From Lactarius indigo (taxonomy: Eukaryota > Basidiomycota > Agaricomycetes > Russulales > Russulaceae): a stretch of 64,000 nt of DNA. Position numbers and translations under genes: made by a program. The DNA is taken from positions 124,001 through 188,000 of the forward strand of contig JAFKAC010000062.1 of NCBI GenBank assembly GCA_025766275.1, read 5' to 3'. The notes beneath the pieces are model-generated. The model made no database searches. It was not told the origin of the DNA and was given only the letters and a program-made list of their open reading frames with translations. Below, piece by piece: positions 23,011 through 35,211 of the stretch (the first letter of the stretch is position 1; every line of letters begins with the position of its first letter).

Positions 23011-24229
23011 TTGAGAGTGTTGGCGTATTCTAGTTCGGATGGAAGTTGTAAGTGGATACGGTATATGCGACGGTCTGGCTGTACCGTGACAGTACCGTGG
23101 CTAAGTGGCAGTACAGCGCTGATGCAGTGCAGCGCAGTTGGCGGCGCCCGGGCCGTCGCAGTCTCACGCCTGTAGAGCCCTTGCGGCGGTGGACTGAGTC
23201 ACCAACGACGGGTTCGCGGGGAAATTGTCCACTGCGGCCACACGTACTGGAACATTCAGTACGATAGTAACCACCTTTACAGGCTATTACATGTACTACA
23301 TGTTGCACTACGTTTCATCTCCCTCCTGGTCGTGCCTCATCGTTGTCTGGCTCAAGGTATGTCCCAAAATCGTCCTCATCCAAACGGGAGCTAATGATAT
23401 CTGACGTAGTTGCTGTCGTGCTGTCACGGTAGTATTTCTTCCACCTATCGGCGTCCACAGATGGCTCGGATCTCGAAAGAACATGATGGTGCGCACCATA
23501 CGCTGTATGGTAAACGACCTTGGTGTCTAATTGCTAGGATGTGGCATCGCTCGTCAATATCTTCGTCCTTACATTTATCGCATTCAGGCAGCACGACGTT
23601 TGCAATGATTCTCAACGTGAGGTTGGTCCACTGTGCTGTTCATCCCGTCTCTTCCTGCCTGAGGTCATGCAGAGGATGGCGTCTCCACCGTCCCAGTTGG
23701 TTACGTGGATGTACCTATGTCTCAGAGGTTGGTCTGACTCTTATTTAGCCTCACAGTTCAGGGATATATGACGATTCACCTGTGCGCGGCAGCGGGATGT
23801 CCAACGTCTTGCTGATACATGAACGCGGTTGGCTTCGCCTTCGAGTCGATGAGCAGCCTTTTCAACCGCTGTCGCTTGATCGAGATCGTTATATCCAGAA
23901 ATCGGCTTCCCGCCTCTTCTCATGCGTGGTATTTCTTGGCGGTGTTCGAACACCGATACAGCCGTGTGGGCCGCACAGCTGCACCTCTTTCGACTAGAGG
24001 GTTGGGGGGACATGGGAACGATGGAATGGAATGGAATGGCATTATACGCGTGTTGTAGATACCGTCTTCGATGATTTTTTTGGTAGATCCTTCAATGGGA
24101 ACGAGACAGGGCAAGGCCAATGAACATCGACGAGGTCGATTGGTCTACAGCAGCGTAGATCAGAGCTCCTTCAGGATGACGATACGAGCGCTAATAGTAT
24201 AGGCGTTCCCTATAGACTTAGGTGAGACC
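23011..24229. other. Upstream flank of NLR copy B
   Basis: Promoter-side sequence of copy B. It matches the flanks of A and C in blocks (near 23415-23480, 23565-23780 and 23900-24110). No plausible protein gene. The hAT empty site GGAACGAG lies at 24098-24105. Confidence 0.5.
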
Positions 24230-24830
24230 TCTCATCTCGTTACGTTCGACGTCGTTGGCATCGGAATGGAGTGAAGACGGGCACAGACCTAACCTGTCAC
24301 CGTGACCCAACCTCTGATCCAACCACGACAAACCCGTGCGGGGCCTTGCGTTCCGCTCTCTGCTGTCCCGCCGTCCCCACTGCACTCATGGACACGTTTT
24401 CCACCTCAACGAGTTCTTTCACGGCGAGTATCATGCCAACGGCCTTGTGCAAGTGGTACATCGTCTGCATGCGCTGCCTCAAGCCGAGAGCAGCGAGGAT
24501 TCCCTGAGCACGTTTGCCGAGGGAGATGCCGGAGCGTCGGAAGGTGACGCGGAAGTGTGTGCTTGACTCTGGGGACATTGGTGGCGGTGGCGGTGATGAC
24601 GCGAGGGCGCGACGGTATGGGAAGCCGTAGTGTCATTGTAAACTGCGCGTAAACGCAATATGCAGGGAACTTTTGGAAAGCTGGTGAGGGTGAAAAACCG
24701 TCGAGAGGAGGTAAGGACGGCAGACATCGTCGACGTGAAGGAGTGAAAAGGTCAAGCAAAACTGAACCCCGGGATTATGTAATCCAGAGGCGTGCTTAAC
24801 TAACTCCAGTATCTTCTAGTCTGGCCCGAG
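24230..24830. repeat. Duplicated flank sequence, copy 3
   Basis: Third copy of the flank. It is closest to the copy at 31560-32080 (shared GTTGGCATCGGAATGGAG and AACCCGTGCGGGGCCTTGCG). It carries a 12-nt deletion in the minus-strand frame compared with the others (HLHKAVGM instead of HLHTPEAAGM). Confidence 0.7.
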
Positions 24831-25055
24831 GGACTAACATACTGACGAAGGACTGCCCCTACTGTACTTTGTCTTCCAGACCGCGCCGCGGTCCTTCAGC
24901 CGACTCTGCTGTGTTGGTAATTGGTTGGTAACATACAAATGAGTAGCGACTCCGATTACTGAACTAACGACATTACAAATAACGTACAAGTCCAAAGGCC
25001 ATACATCCCAACCTATAGTCACTACTGTCGCATTTATCCCTCGTTAGCTCAATCC

Positions 25056-28000
25056 CTATACTCCACCGGCATCATACTCCGACAACAACTGCGCGATGTT
25101 TCGGTATCCATTTGCTAGCGCGTCTTGAAAAGGAGTCCTGCCATACACAGACCGTATTTGGGTATTCACTCCTTGTTCAAGGAGCAGCCGTACAACCTCA
25201 AAATGACCTTCGTCCGATGCGATATGCAATGCAGTAGCGTTCTCCCGCTGCGTGGCGTTTATATCAGAACCATTGTCGAGCAACAGCCGCACAATGTCGA
25301 TGTGCCCATTCAGCGCTGCTGCCTGTAACGGAGTCCATCCAAACCTGTTCCGAGAGTCCACATCTGCCCCATATTTGATCAATGTTCTCGCAATTTCGAG
25401 TTTCCCTTCCCTTGATGCCACATCCAACGGAGACTGGAGCCTGGAGTCCCTTTCGTCGACATCTGCACCGCGATCGAGAAGTCTCTGGACCATGCCAACG
25501 TGTCCGTTTTTTATAGCGCTATGTAACGAATTGTCCACTGAATCGTCAGATGAATCGTCGATGTACGCTTGTGGCTCCACATTCTCGTGAGTGTTGATTT
25601 GTGGCCCTGCTTCCGGTGGGGTCGAGCTCTCCGTGTTCGGGGATCGTAGGTCTCCTGAACGCCTCGCTAGGAAGCTCGTAACGTCACATTTCCGGCTTTC
25701 GTGTGCAAGACCGATCGGTGTTTGTTCGCTGCTATTCCGCATGCTAATGTCCGCTCCGGAATCGAGAAGTAGCCCCACGAGACCGAGATGTCCATTCCAT
25801 GCCGCTGAATGTAGCGACGTCCAGCCCCCCTCGCCGATTGAATTGACGTCGGCTTGATGCTCGATAAGAACGCGTGATACCGCCATGTGCCCGCCCAGTG
25901 ATGCTAGGATCAATGGCGTGTAATGATTCCCAGTCCGGACGTGGACGTCGGTTCCAAAGTCGAGTAAAAGCTGCACGACGTCGAGGTGCCCACTTCGTGC
26001 GGCTGCATGCAGAGGGTTCCAGTCTTGCTTGTCGCGGCAGTCAATATCCGCTCCGCGCTCAATTAGGCAGCGAGCAACTTCATGCTTGCCGTTTCCCGAT
26101 GCAACTTTCAAGGGTGTCTCCCCGTCTGTGTTTCGTACGTTGACGTCCACACCACCTTCTAGCAGGATTTCCACGAGGTCGACATGCCCGTCTCGTGATG
26201 CGTTGTGCAACGGGGTACAACCGTCCTTATCTTTAGACATTGTATTTGCGCCTTGCTCGATTAAGAAGTGGGCGACTTTGATATTCCCTTTTCGGGACGC
26301 CAAGTGTAATGGCGTTTCTTGGTCCAGATCCATCGTGTCGAGTGCCGCGTCATGTCGGACTAGTAACTGAACAATCTCGAGGTATCCTGCGGCCGATGCC
26401 AGATGCAATGAAGTCCAAAGGTTTTCGTTCTGCGCATTTGGATCGGCACCGTGATCAAGGAGTTCTTGAACAATATCGAGGTGCCCACGCTGGGATGCCA
26501 TGTGTAAAGGGGTCCACCCACTGGCGTCTTCGAACGCTACATCTGACCCGTGCCTGAGCAGCAGCCGACAAACATCTAGTCCTCCACTCTGCGCCGCCAG
26601 AAGCAACGGGGTCTCACGCTTGTCGCCTGTCTTGACGTTAACATCTGCTTGATGCTCGAGTAACAATTCTGTGACGACACGATGACCACCTATTGCCGCT
26701 TTGTGCAATGAACTCCAGCCTACGGCATCCAGGGCGTTTATATCCGCGCCATTCTGAAGTAATGCTAACGCAATCTCAACCTCTCCCTTGATCAACGCAG
26801 CATTCAACGGGGTGCCGTGGACCCCGCCTCTAGTGTTAACATCTACTGTATTTGCAATGATGAGGTATTCCGTGAGGCTGTGAAAACCACACAGTGCTGC
26901 ATAGTATACTGGCTTTGCCTCTGGTTGCGTTGGGCGTACTGTCGCCATCGATCCTTTCCAAGGACGGTCAATGTCATATATCCAGACCCATGTCGCGAAG
27001 TGGGGTCTGGTTGGGTCGAAGAGGCATTTCATGAGATCCTGGATACTTGACGACACGCCTTCGAATTTTCCGTGGCCCATCCAGTACCGAGCCGCGTAGA
27101 TTGCAAACGGACGTTGTTCTACAACGCTTTTTTCGACTTGGTCGCCAAGATTGAGCAGGACGCTGAGGCAAACCCGGGAAAGAACGGCGTGGGCGGAATG
27201 AGGGAGGATGTGATAGAGGGAGAGATGCTCCGCCGCATTTGCAAGGCGGGAGGACATCAGGAATTCTCTCACGGAGAAGTGTGAAAACTGTACGACCGAC
27301 GAGCCATCGATATTGACGATCATGATCAAACTGGAACACGCAGACAACACCGCCTGATGTGCGTCCTCGGGGCGCCAGTTGGAATGATATTCTGAGTCTT
27401 CTCCGGCATCAAGTTGAACGGCAAGTACTTCCGCGAGCTCCTCAACGCGAAGTGGGCGAATGGAGACCGCGATGCACTGCAGAAGGCGGTAGGCGTATTC
27501 TTGTTTCGCCTTCTCGATGCCTAGCAAGATCCGCTCGTATGTTGAGTCTAAAGTTTTGGGCAACTCCTCGAGAGCCCGCCGTAATGCTGGAGGGAAACAC
27601 CGTCGCAGCGCTTCTATTTGGCAATAAACCCATCTAAACCTGTAAAGGGATCAAAAAATAGTCGTCGTAGAGTAATAATGATTACTCACATTCCGTCGGC
27701 CCTCCGAGTGAGCGCATCGATGACCAATTGCCTATCTTCCGCCCTCCAATTTCGCATCTTTCTATCCGAATGGACGGAAGAACTGATGTAGTCCATAATA
27801 TCCTGCTTCTGGCCGGCTTCGTCATGAAGAGAAACAAGATGAGATACCAGCGGCCCAAGCGCATCTTGGATATCCGCCTCGGGACGACTCGTGACGCAGA
27901 TCCGAAGATTCGAAAGTTGTAACTCGACAAGGTCCCCTAAAAGGTCGAGCACGAGTTCGCGTGGAGATGGCGCCCCAGACGTGTCGGGACACTCGTCGAG

Positions 28001-29677
28001 AGCATCGATGATAATATAGATCGGAGGCAGTCCTGGCAGTTCGAGCATGTCCTTCAGGCATTGCGTGAGTGCGTCATCATTGGGCAAGCGCAATCCGCCG
28101 TCATGCTCGAAATACAGGTGAGAAAGGACGTCGTAGCAAAGATCCGACTTGGCAGAGAGTTGTACGATGAGGGAGGACAGTAAGCCACGGACGTCTTGCT
28201 TTGCGGTATCTCTAAAGTCGAAGTAATAATAAGCCACCAGGCCCAGTCCCTGATCGCGCAGCACAGTGGCCTGTTCAATGATGCTGGAACTGGTGGACAG
28301 GCGTCAAGACGAATATAATTAGACGGGAGATTCGGGCCATGCGGCGCCTACCATAAGATGCTCTTCCCCGATCCCGCTACATTCACGAACTTCCATCAAC
28401 GGGCCGAAAAAGATATCTGGGGAGGCACGGAAACTACGCACGTTTACCATGTATCCACAGAAGGCCGCCCATCAGGTTCCACTTGTCGAAGGTGGCGCCG
28501 CGGGTAAACCACGCTGCGGATTCACCAGAGTGGATTCTTCGTGCGATGACGTGATTTTGAGACGGGTCTGGAGGTGTGACCCAGTTTCTAGCATCCTTTT
28601 GTAACTGGTTGCCTGAGGAAGCAATTCACCCTAGAGTACCAAGAGCGGACGAGACGACGCACGCTTCATTTTGTTAATCTCATTCGCAACCTCTTGCATG
28701 GTGACTAGCAATCCACATAAGATCAGAGAAAGCCGACTCACGCATGACCACAAAACGTACCAAGAGTCCGGTGGATTGCACTTATTGACGCCTCGCCACC
28801 TATACAGAGAACAGTCTAATCAGATGTTTTGAAGTCGATACAAAGCTTGACGCACCGTCCATGACCACCTTCATATTATTCAAGAGACCATGAACCACAG
28901 CCAACGTCTGCGCCACCGTCATGCGGGCCTCGTCTTGCGTGAGTCTGTCCAATCTCTTCAGTATGCCCTCGATCTCGCTATCCCCCATCAACTTCTTTGC
29001 GAATTGCTCTGAAACGCGTTCAGATGTTGTCGCTGATAGTTATGGCAACAACCCGCTTACTGAGTCGTCCTCGATGGATTTGTTTCTTCGCTAGGGCAAG
29101 TATCGAAATCAACTCGACCATTATCTTCGCTACTATGTCCGTCATCAAAGGGTCCAAAGGGATCTCACTGTAGACATGGAGACGTTTGAGGAAGTTTCCG
29201 ATGGACTCGAAGAGTTCAAGGAGGGCATCATAGCTCGCGCTGACTCCATCAGCCGCCTGAGATTAGTCGGATATCAAATTGAGTCGGTCAATGAATAAGG
29301 AACTTGAAATTACGCACGGTGAAGAGGACATCGATGCCGACGAAGATTAGTTTTGTGGGCTGGAATGGCACCTTGTTGAGAAAGAGTTATGAAAAAAATA
29401 GAAATGACGGCTCGCGGCTCACCGGACAAGCTGCCTCACCAAGAACTGCAGAGAAGACATGAACGAAGTGTACTACCGGGCTGAGGCAATCGATGAACTT
29501 CCGATTTTGGTCGCGATAGTCTTTAAACGTTTTGATGTTGTCTTGGAGTAGGAGGAGGACTGCACCAGGAGAATCACAGCCGTTGAGCTTGTCCGCGATC
29601 GGATTGTCTTTTAGATTTATTCCGGTCTGTTCAGCGTATTTGTCTAGAGCATCGAGAATGGATTGAAAGTTAGACAT
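25056..29677 (-). CDS. NLR (STAND) receptor C: Goodbye-NACHT-ankyrin, shortened repeat domain
   Basis: Exons: 29677-29423, 29371-29318, 29256-29061, 29008-28856, 28799-28761, 28704-28663, 28612-28442, 28376-28352, 28289-27690 and 27639-25056, about 1372 residues. The Goodbye domain starts MSNFQSILDALDKYAEQTGI, the P-loop is GKPGSGKSIL and Walker B is YIIIDALDEC. The first 27690 residues-coding blocks match B closely. The ankyrin domain has about 18 repeats: the equivalents of repeats 12-14 of B are missing as an exact 99-residue, in-frame loss, joining the start of repeat 12 (GGWTSLH) to the rest of repeat 15 (SAAWNGHLGLVGLLLDSG). The acidic spacer is also changed (DSSDDSVDN). The gene otherwise looks intact, with all splice sites GT-AG. 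Confidence 0.9.
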
Positions 29678-31559
29678 TTGAGAGGGTTGGTGTATTGGTG
29701 TTCGAAAAGAATGCCTGGAAGTTGCAAGCGGACACGGTATATGCGACGGTCTGGCTGCGCTGCAGCTTGTGCAGCCCACTGGCGTTTAGGTCGCAGCTCC
29801 AAGAAGGTCACGAGACCGAAGGTCTCATGAGAGTCACGAGTCCTAAGTCCTTTGTAGGCTATCATAAATACTACTAGTACATGTTACGTTCTACAACCCT
29901 CATCTTTGTCTGGCTCAAAGTATCTTCCAAATTTGTCCTCATCCCAATCGGAGCTGATGACATCCGACGTAGCTGCTGTCACCGTGACATTTCTTCCGCC
30001 TATTGGCGTTCGCACTATGGCTCGGACTCCATGAGAATACATTACGCCGTATGGTGAACGGTCTTGGTATCTAATCGCTGGGGCGTGGCATCATTCATAG
30101 GTATCTTCATCATCATATTTATCGTATATGGCAGCGCAACCTTTTGCCAAGGCTGTTTACGTGGGGCTATCTCACTGCGTTATTCGTCCCGTCTGAGTGC
30201 GGGTCTCCAGTCGCCGCCTGTTTGGCTTTCTCTGCAGGTGAGGTCCTTTCGAACCAATAAACAAATCGTGGTCTGTTTGACGCTCGATCATTTAGCTATA
30301 GACATTTTCGTCACTGGCATTCGTGGGTCGCGTGAGCTTTATACAGTAGTGACCAATTCCGACACCAATCTGCCTCCGCGTCGCAGTTCTCGTATTTCTC
30401 ATCCGGCCCCGTTCTAATGTATACACAAAGCGGTTTCGCAGGGTCAGGCGCCACGTTCTCATACGGGGTGGATTGGCCTGCTCGTGGATAATCAGGTGCT
30501 ATCGCGGCTCATCAGTATCACCTGGGAATCGGCGGTCCTGCCTTGCGCCTGCCCCCGCCCTGCGCTCTGGCTGCTTTAATTGCATGTATATGTGGGGTAT
30601 GTCACGGTGTCGCACAACAAATTCAAGGGCCGACCTCACTCACGTGTAAACCCTAGGCATCTTTCGTCACTGGGCTGTCCTGCTACAAACCATCCTCTAA
30701 AAATTGGATGTCATTTTGCTGTTCGTGACCCTGTACTTTCTTCTCCAACTCCAAATCTTTTTGTCCTTCTCGTCCATCAATGCGTTGCCATTGCACATAC
30801 TAGGGAAGGTCGCGCAAAGCTCGCTGAGGTCGCCAACCTCACACGCTTTCCGACCTTGACGAACGCAAACCGGCTCGACCGAAGATGGTCGTCGGTCGCA
30901 CGAGATGACAGCGACCATACCGACCCGACACAAGGCTCCCAGCTACCCGTGCACGTGTCTCCTCCCGCCTGAGGTAATGGTGAGGAGGGCATATTCATCC
31001 CAGCTAGTACGTGAGTGTGTCTATGTCTCAGAGATGTTCTCACTCTCATTTGGTCTCACAATTCGGGGAGATGTGACGACTCACCCGTGCGCGGCAGCAG
31101 AGTTTCCGACGTCATGCTGATGGTGCCTCGCTCACGAGTCGATGAGCAGCCGACCTGGTGCTTCTCGTTCTCAATTGCTGTCGTCTGATTCACTGATTAA
31201 GACCGTTACGTGCAGGCATTGGCTTCCTACTCGCACGTGCTGTATATCTGCAGTGTTCGAATATCGATGCTGTCGCGAGGGCCTCACCTAGCTGCACCTC
31301 TTTCGACTAGAGGGTAGGGGACATATCAATAATGAAATGTGGTTATATGCGTGTAAGTAGTGTTGTAAATACCGTCCTCGATGTCTCTCTTTCTTTTAGC
31401 AAACCTTTGGGAATGAGACAAGGTAAGGCCGATGAATATAAGCGAGGACGATTGGTCTACATGAGCATAAATAAGAATTCCTCTGGGGCGACGGTACAAA
31501 CCTTAACGGTATGACTATGGACTTAAATGAGCGCTCCCAATCGTTACCCTTGACGTTGT
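29678..31559. other. Upstream flank of NLR copy C, with a unit-specific insert
   Basis: Matches the upstream flanks of A and B to about 30235 and again from about 30965 (GGTAATGGTGAGGAGGGC). The roughly 0.7 kb between (30237-30960) is absent from the other units. I found no terminal repeats or convincing protein in it; a short plus-strand frame (IGCHFAVRDPVLSS) does not match a family I know. Confidence 0.5.
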
Positions 31560-32425
31560 TGGCATCGGAATGGAGCGAAGACAGGCACAGACCTAACCAG
31601 TCACCGTGACCCAACCTTCGATCCAACCACCACAAACCCGTGCGGGGCCTTGCGTTCCGCTCTCTGCTGTCCCACCATCCGCACTGCGCTCGCGAGCACG
31701 TTTTCCACCTCGGCGAGTTCCCTCACGGCGAGGGTCATGCCAGCGGCCTCAGGTGTGTGCAAGTGGTACACCGTCTGCATGCGCTGCTCAAGCCGAGAGC
31801 GGCGAGAGTGCCTTGAACGCGCTTTCTGAGGGAAATGCCGGAGCGTCGAGCGGTGATGGGGAAGTGTGCGCTTGGCTCCGGGGATTGAGGGTGGTGATGA
31901 TGATGCGAGAGCAGCGACGGTGCAGGAGGTAGTAGTGCCATTGTAAGCCGGGGCGTAAATGCAGTACGCAAGGGGTTTCGGCAGCCGTTGATGATGAAAA
32001 CCTGTCAAGAGATGGTGAAGACGGCAGGCATCGTTGACGTGGACGAGTGAAGGCGTCAAGCAAAACGGAACCTCGGGATTATGTAATCAGGAGACGATGA
32101 ACTCGTCAAGCCGGCCTTCGGTGTCCTTCGGCCGAGGCCGGACAATTACACCCACGACAAATTCAAAATGCGAGCCAATCCCTTCAGCCCTGACGCAACT
32201 CCTCTATGGTAGCCACTGCCTTGTGGATTCGTGGGCAGGTTGAAGACAAGAGAACTGAGCATCGGAAAGGGAAACCATGGTGCATAACATTGCAAAGGCG
32301 CAATATCAGAACTGTGAATCATCTTTCATCGAGAACCATCTGAGGAACTGTTGTTAGAGTAGGGCACATACGTTCAATATAATAATTTAATAATTACGCC
32401 TTGCTTGTATGGTCATTCAGTACTT
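31560..32425. repeat. Duplicated flank sequence, copy 4
   Basis: Fourth copy of the flank. Unlike copies 2 and 3 it continues, as copy 1 does, through GGCCGGACAATT (near 32145) and the AT-rich tail near 32380 into a hus1-like 3' end. This shows that the array is bounded on both sides by the same junction sequence. Confidence 0.7.
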
Positions 32426-32806
32426 TCAGTCATCGAGCATGGAGGGGATATAGAACGTGAACACCCCACCAATATCAGCCGAGTCCCCGGTGTAGATGAA
32501 AAGGATCAGACGTTGTCCCAATATGGCTGAGAGTCTATAGTTAGTCACCGAGGGTTCCAAGGAAGGAGGCTCTGCATACATGCAATAGTTGTTTTGGACA
32601 CGGCATGGACATTTAGGAATTTCAAGAGACTATGCGCATACCACTGCACAAGCCGCTGAACAGGTGCGTCGCATCAGGGGGTTCATGTTCTCCGCATTCT
32701 TCCCTTCTCTTGCCTTCCGCACCAGCATGAGCCTGCGACGGGTCGTCTCCGGCTACAAAATGTGAGGAGACCTTCTCAGTAAAAAAGGTAATCCCGATGG
32801 ACAGAT
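32426..32806 (-). pseudogene. 3' fragment of the hus1-like gene, second copy
   Basis: Minus-strand sequence ending LILFIYTGDSADIGG, then FTFYIPSMLDD and TGA (32428-32426), the expected C-terminus of Hus1. It aligns with 3695-4055 of the first copy but retains the roughly 19 nt missing there. Upstream blocks (QRLVQWYAHSLLKFLN) are also present. At 32806 it is cut by the 5' LTR of Gy1, and the N-terminal two thirds of the gene are absent from the window. Confidence 0.8.
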
Positions 32807-33515
32807 TGTCACGGACGCCCTATTTTTGCCTTATTTTTCTGTATTTTTACGGATTTATTTGGTGAAGATACGAGCCTCTAAACGCTGCGTCAAATATCCA
32901 AGTCCTTATCATTAGATATGATAAGATGGTTAGTCACGTGATGCCAACATGTGCACCCACAAGCACGTGACCCTGGGATAGTAACTTCCTTATCAGAGGT
33001 TACCTCTTTAGGTCACTTTCCTCATTAGTACAGTAGTTTCTCATTGGACGATAAGCAGGGAACATTCTAGATAGTTCTAGACTACATTGTCATAGGGTTG
33101 TGACTCATAGATAAGGACACGTCACTGTTCTGTCAGCGTTAATGACTGTGCATCAGTCAGCACAATAGATAACGCTATTTTTAGATACGATGCGTCAGCG
33201 CCTGACTCATTACTATTACATATACCTTTAGTAACAAGGTTCTATAGTAATTCAAACTCAGCCGCAGCAGTGTATATAAACCCTCATGTAGTGTCCTGAG
33301 TGGAACCAACTTGTCCTCTTGGTTCTCCACTCAGCGTGCCACTGCGTGATCACCTGACCTTTGGTCTTATATAAAGACCTCACGTGTGTCTACTCTCCGC
33401 AGTGACTGTACGTTCGGCATGTGACTTGTCTCCGCGCTAGGCTTGAGCATGTCCCCAGTTCAGTTCACTTACACTCTTTCTTGGTCTAGTTGTTGCGATA
33501 AGTCATACCGCTACA
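32807..33515 (+). mobile_element. Gy1 5' LTR (Gypsy-type), 709 bp
   Basis: Starts TGTCACGGACGCCC and ends CCGCTACA (TG...CA). A TATA box (TATATAAA) lies at 33273-33280, and a strong inverted repeat (GAGTGGAACCAA with TTGGTTCTCCACTC) spans the predicted transcription start 35 nt downstream. The end is defined by the adjoining primer binding site. No second LTR of this kind is present in the window, so no target duplication can be checked. Confidence 0.75.
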
Positions 33516-33517
33516 TT

Positions 33518-33527
33518 AGGACAAGTT
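33518..33527 (+). other. Gy1 primer binding site, self-complementary to transcript start
   Basis: AGGACAAGTT lies two bases after the LTR end and is the exact reverse complement of AACTTGTCCT at 33308-33317, which begins 35 nt after the start of the LTR TATA box. This is the arrangement of Tf1-type self-primed retrotransposons, where the 5' end of the mRNA folds back to prime reverse transcription. Confidence 0.65.
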
Positions 33528-34576
33528 CCTTTTCACACGCCTCTTCACTCTTGTTTACCGGCATTTTCCTTTTATCCCTTTAGGTGGTTGATGACCACTA
33601 GTCCCTTGTGTTATCCACCTCACTCTTTGCCTGTGGACCTTCATACGCAGAATCTGCGCTATCTCAGTACAACTCTATTGTCTGTAAAATCGGCATAGAT
33701 TGTGCTTGCCTATAGGTGTTCTATCTGGTCATCAGTAGAATGTTTGGGTACTGCTTGCAGAACTGGTCACCACACCAGATAAGCTGCAAGTGGAGAAGAA
33801 GCCTGCCAGGCCTAGCCTGCGACAGCTGTACGCGAAGTAAACAGAAAAGTTTGAGAGTGCTTCGGCGTGAGAGGCAGCCAACAGGTCGAGAAGACTGAGG
33901 CAGACAGCCTTGTGGCTCTACACATTTCCTTACCCCATTCCTGAGTGTTCCGTTATCGCCGCAGCCTCGCGCAGTGTGAAACACCACTGTGTATTGGTCT
34001 TGCTTGATCGGACTCTCCAATCACCTTCGACTTAGCGCTTCGCGGTCGTCATAACACATCGTCACATTATACCACCTTCCATTTTCAAACTGCCTCGCAT
34101 ATTTGCGAACGTTCGTCAGCGTCTTCGACGTATCTTCTGGAGGAGACAGGAAACAGTACTCCCTGTCCCAGCGCCCCCGTCACCCCCATGTTCATATTTC
34201 ACTCCAAATACAGCCTCTGCTTTGGCATCACTACACGTTCAGGGAGCAGGTCAATCGTCCTCTGACCCAATCCCTTCACCTCGATTTGCATCCCCAACTC
34301 CGACAGCAGTTTCGGAGTCATCCTACCACTCGGCGCACTCCTCCTCCAATGAGACACTCGTTGATGACCCCCAAGCACCCCCTGTAGTTTATCAGCAAGA
34401 AATCTTTGCTGGTGAAGAAGTCCACTACAGGTTCTCTTTAGAAGGCGAACCACAGAACAACGCGGAAGCATATGTCCGCGCCATCTATTACGATAGAGAT
34501 TTCCGTTTCGCCTGTTACGCTTGTATGGGCGTAGTGTCCGACTTGGACGGTTCTGCGGGAATACAATGCCCCAAGT
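33528..34576 (+). pseudogene. Gy1 leader and N-terminal gag-like segment
   Basis: The leader runs to about 34100 and contains a 48-nt block (33871-33918) similar to the Copia leader. From about 34130 a plus-strand open frame encodes a Ser/Pro-rich part and then EEVHYRFSLEGEPQNNAEAY, DRDFRFACYACMGVVSDLDG and IQCPK. No upstream ATG is clear. The frame can be joined in phase to the gag frame beginning at 41873, with a direct repeat CAAGT at both edges (34572-34576 and 41869-41873), so the piece probably belongs to Gy1 gag interrupted by a later insertion. Confidence 0.5.
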
Positions 34577-35211
34577 TGTCAGCCAACTTACGGGGGAGGC
34601 AATTACAGCCAAGGCGTCCCCTAGTTGACAAAGGTACTGACAGCCTTCTATCAGACAGAAGTACTGAGAGGCAGAAAATGGCAGATTAGAGGAGGAAAGG
34701 GGATGAGCAGACAGCCCAAAAGGGAGGTGGCAGACAGCCAACCGCAGCTCAAAAGATAGAGGGAAGGATGGCGAGCAGCTGATACAATTCCACAAGATCT
34801 CAAGCTAGGGAACCGGGGATACAAGCTACCCTACTTATACCCTAGCTAGCGTAAGGTTCAAACTCAGAAACCCTAATACAACGATCCTAGGGTGAGTAAT
34901 CGTACAGTAAGAGTGTCATGTGTAGTTAGTCAGCATACAGTCAGTCAACCAATCAGAACGGGACATCAGTCATCCTTATCGTAACAGTGTAATCGTCTAT
35001 GAGTCATCCGCAGCCAGTATCAGTCATCAGGTACAAAACATCAGTCAGCCAGGCACAAGCTCATCTGGACTCTTCCGGTGCATTCTAGCCAGGTCACATG
35101 CCGGGGTCACGTGACAGGCGGTCTTGATGTTGCTTCTATCTGGGCCGGTGGAACCTACAATTCTGCGTATCATGCAGAAGGTCCAATGATATCGCGGGCC
35201 GGGGCACTTAT
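34577..35211. mobile_element. Unresolved LTR-like insert in Gy1, part 1
   Basis: Starts TGTCAGCC directly after CAAGT, is purine-rich and has no protein frame. It resumes after the Copia element at 41565. One reading is a roughly 740-bp LTR ending at CCGTAACA near 41672; another is a roughly 0.94-kb insert ending at 41868. I could not settle the orientation or superfamily. Confidence 0.4.

Noticed and set aside
31601..32059. 152-codon minus-strand frame in flank copy 4
   Set aside because: Part of it is similar in the other flank copies, but frame length and ends are not conserved and no known domain appears, so it is not called as a gene.
34199..34795. 198-codon minus-strand frame opposite the Gy1 gag segment
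   Set aside because: Shadow of the plus-strand gag frame with no recognisable motifs.
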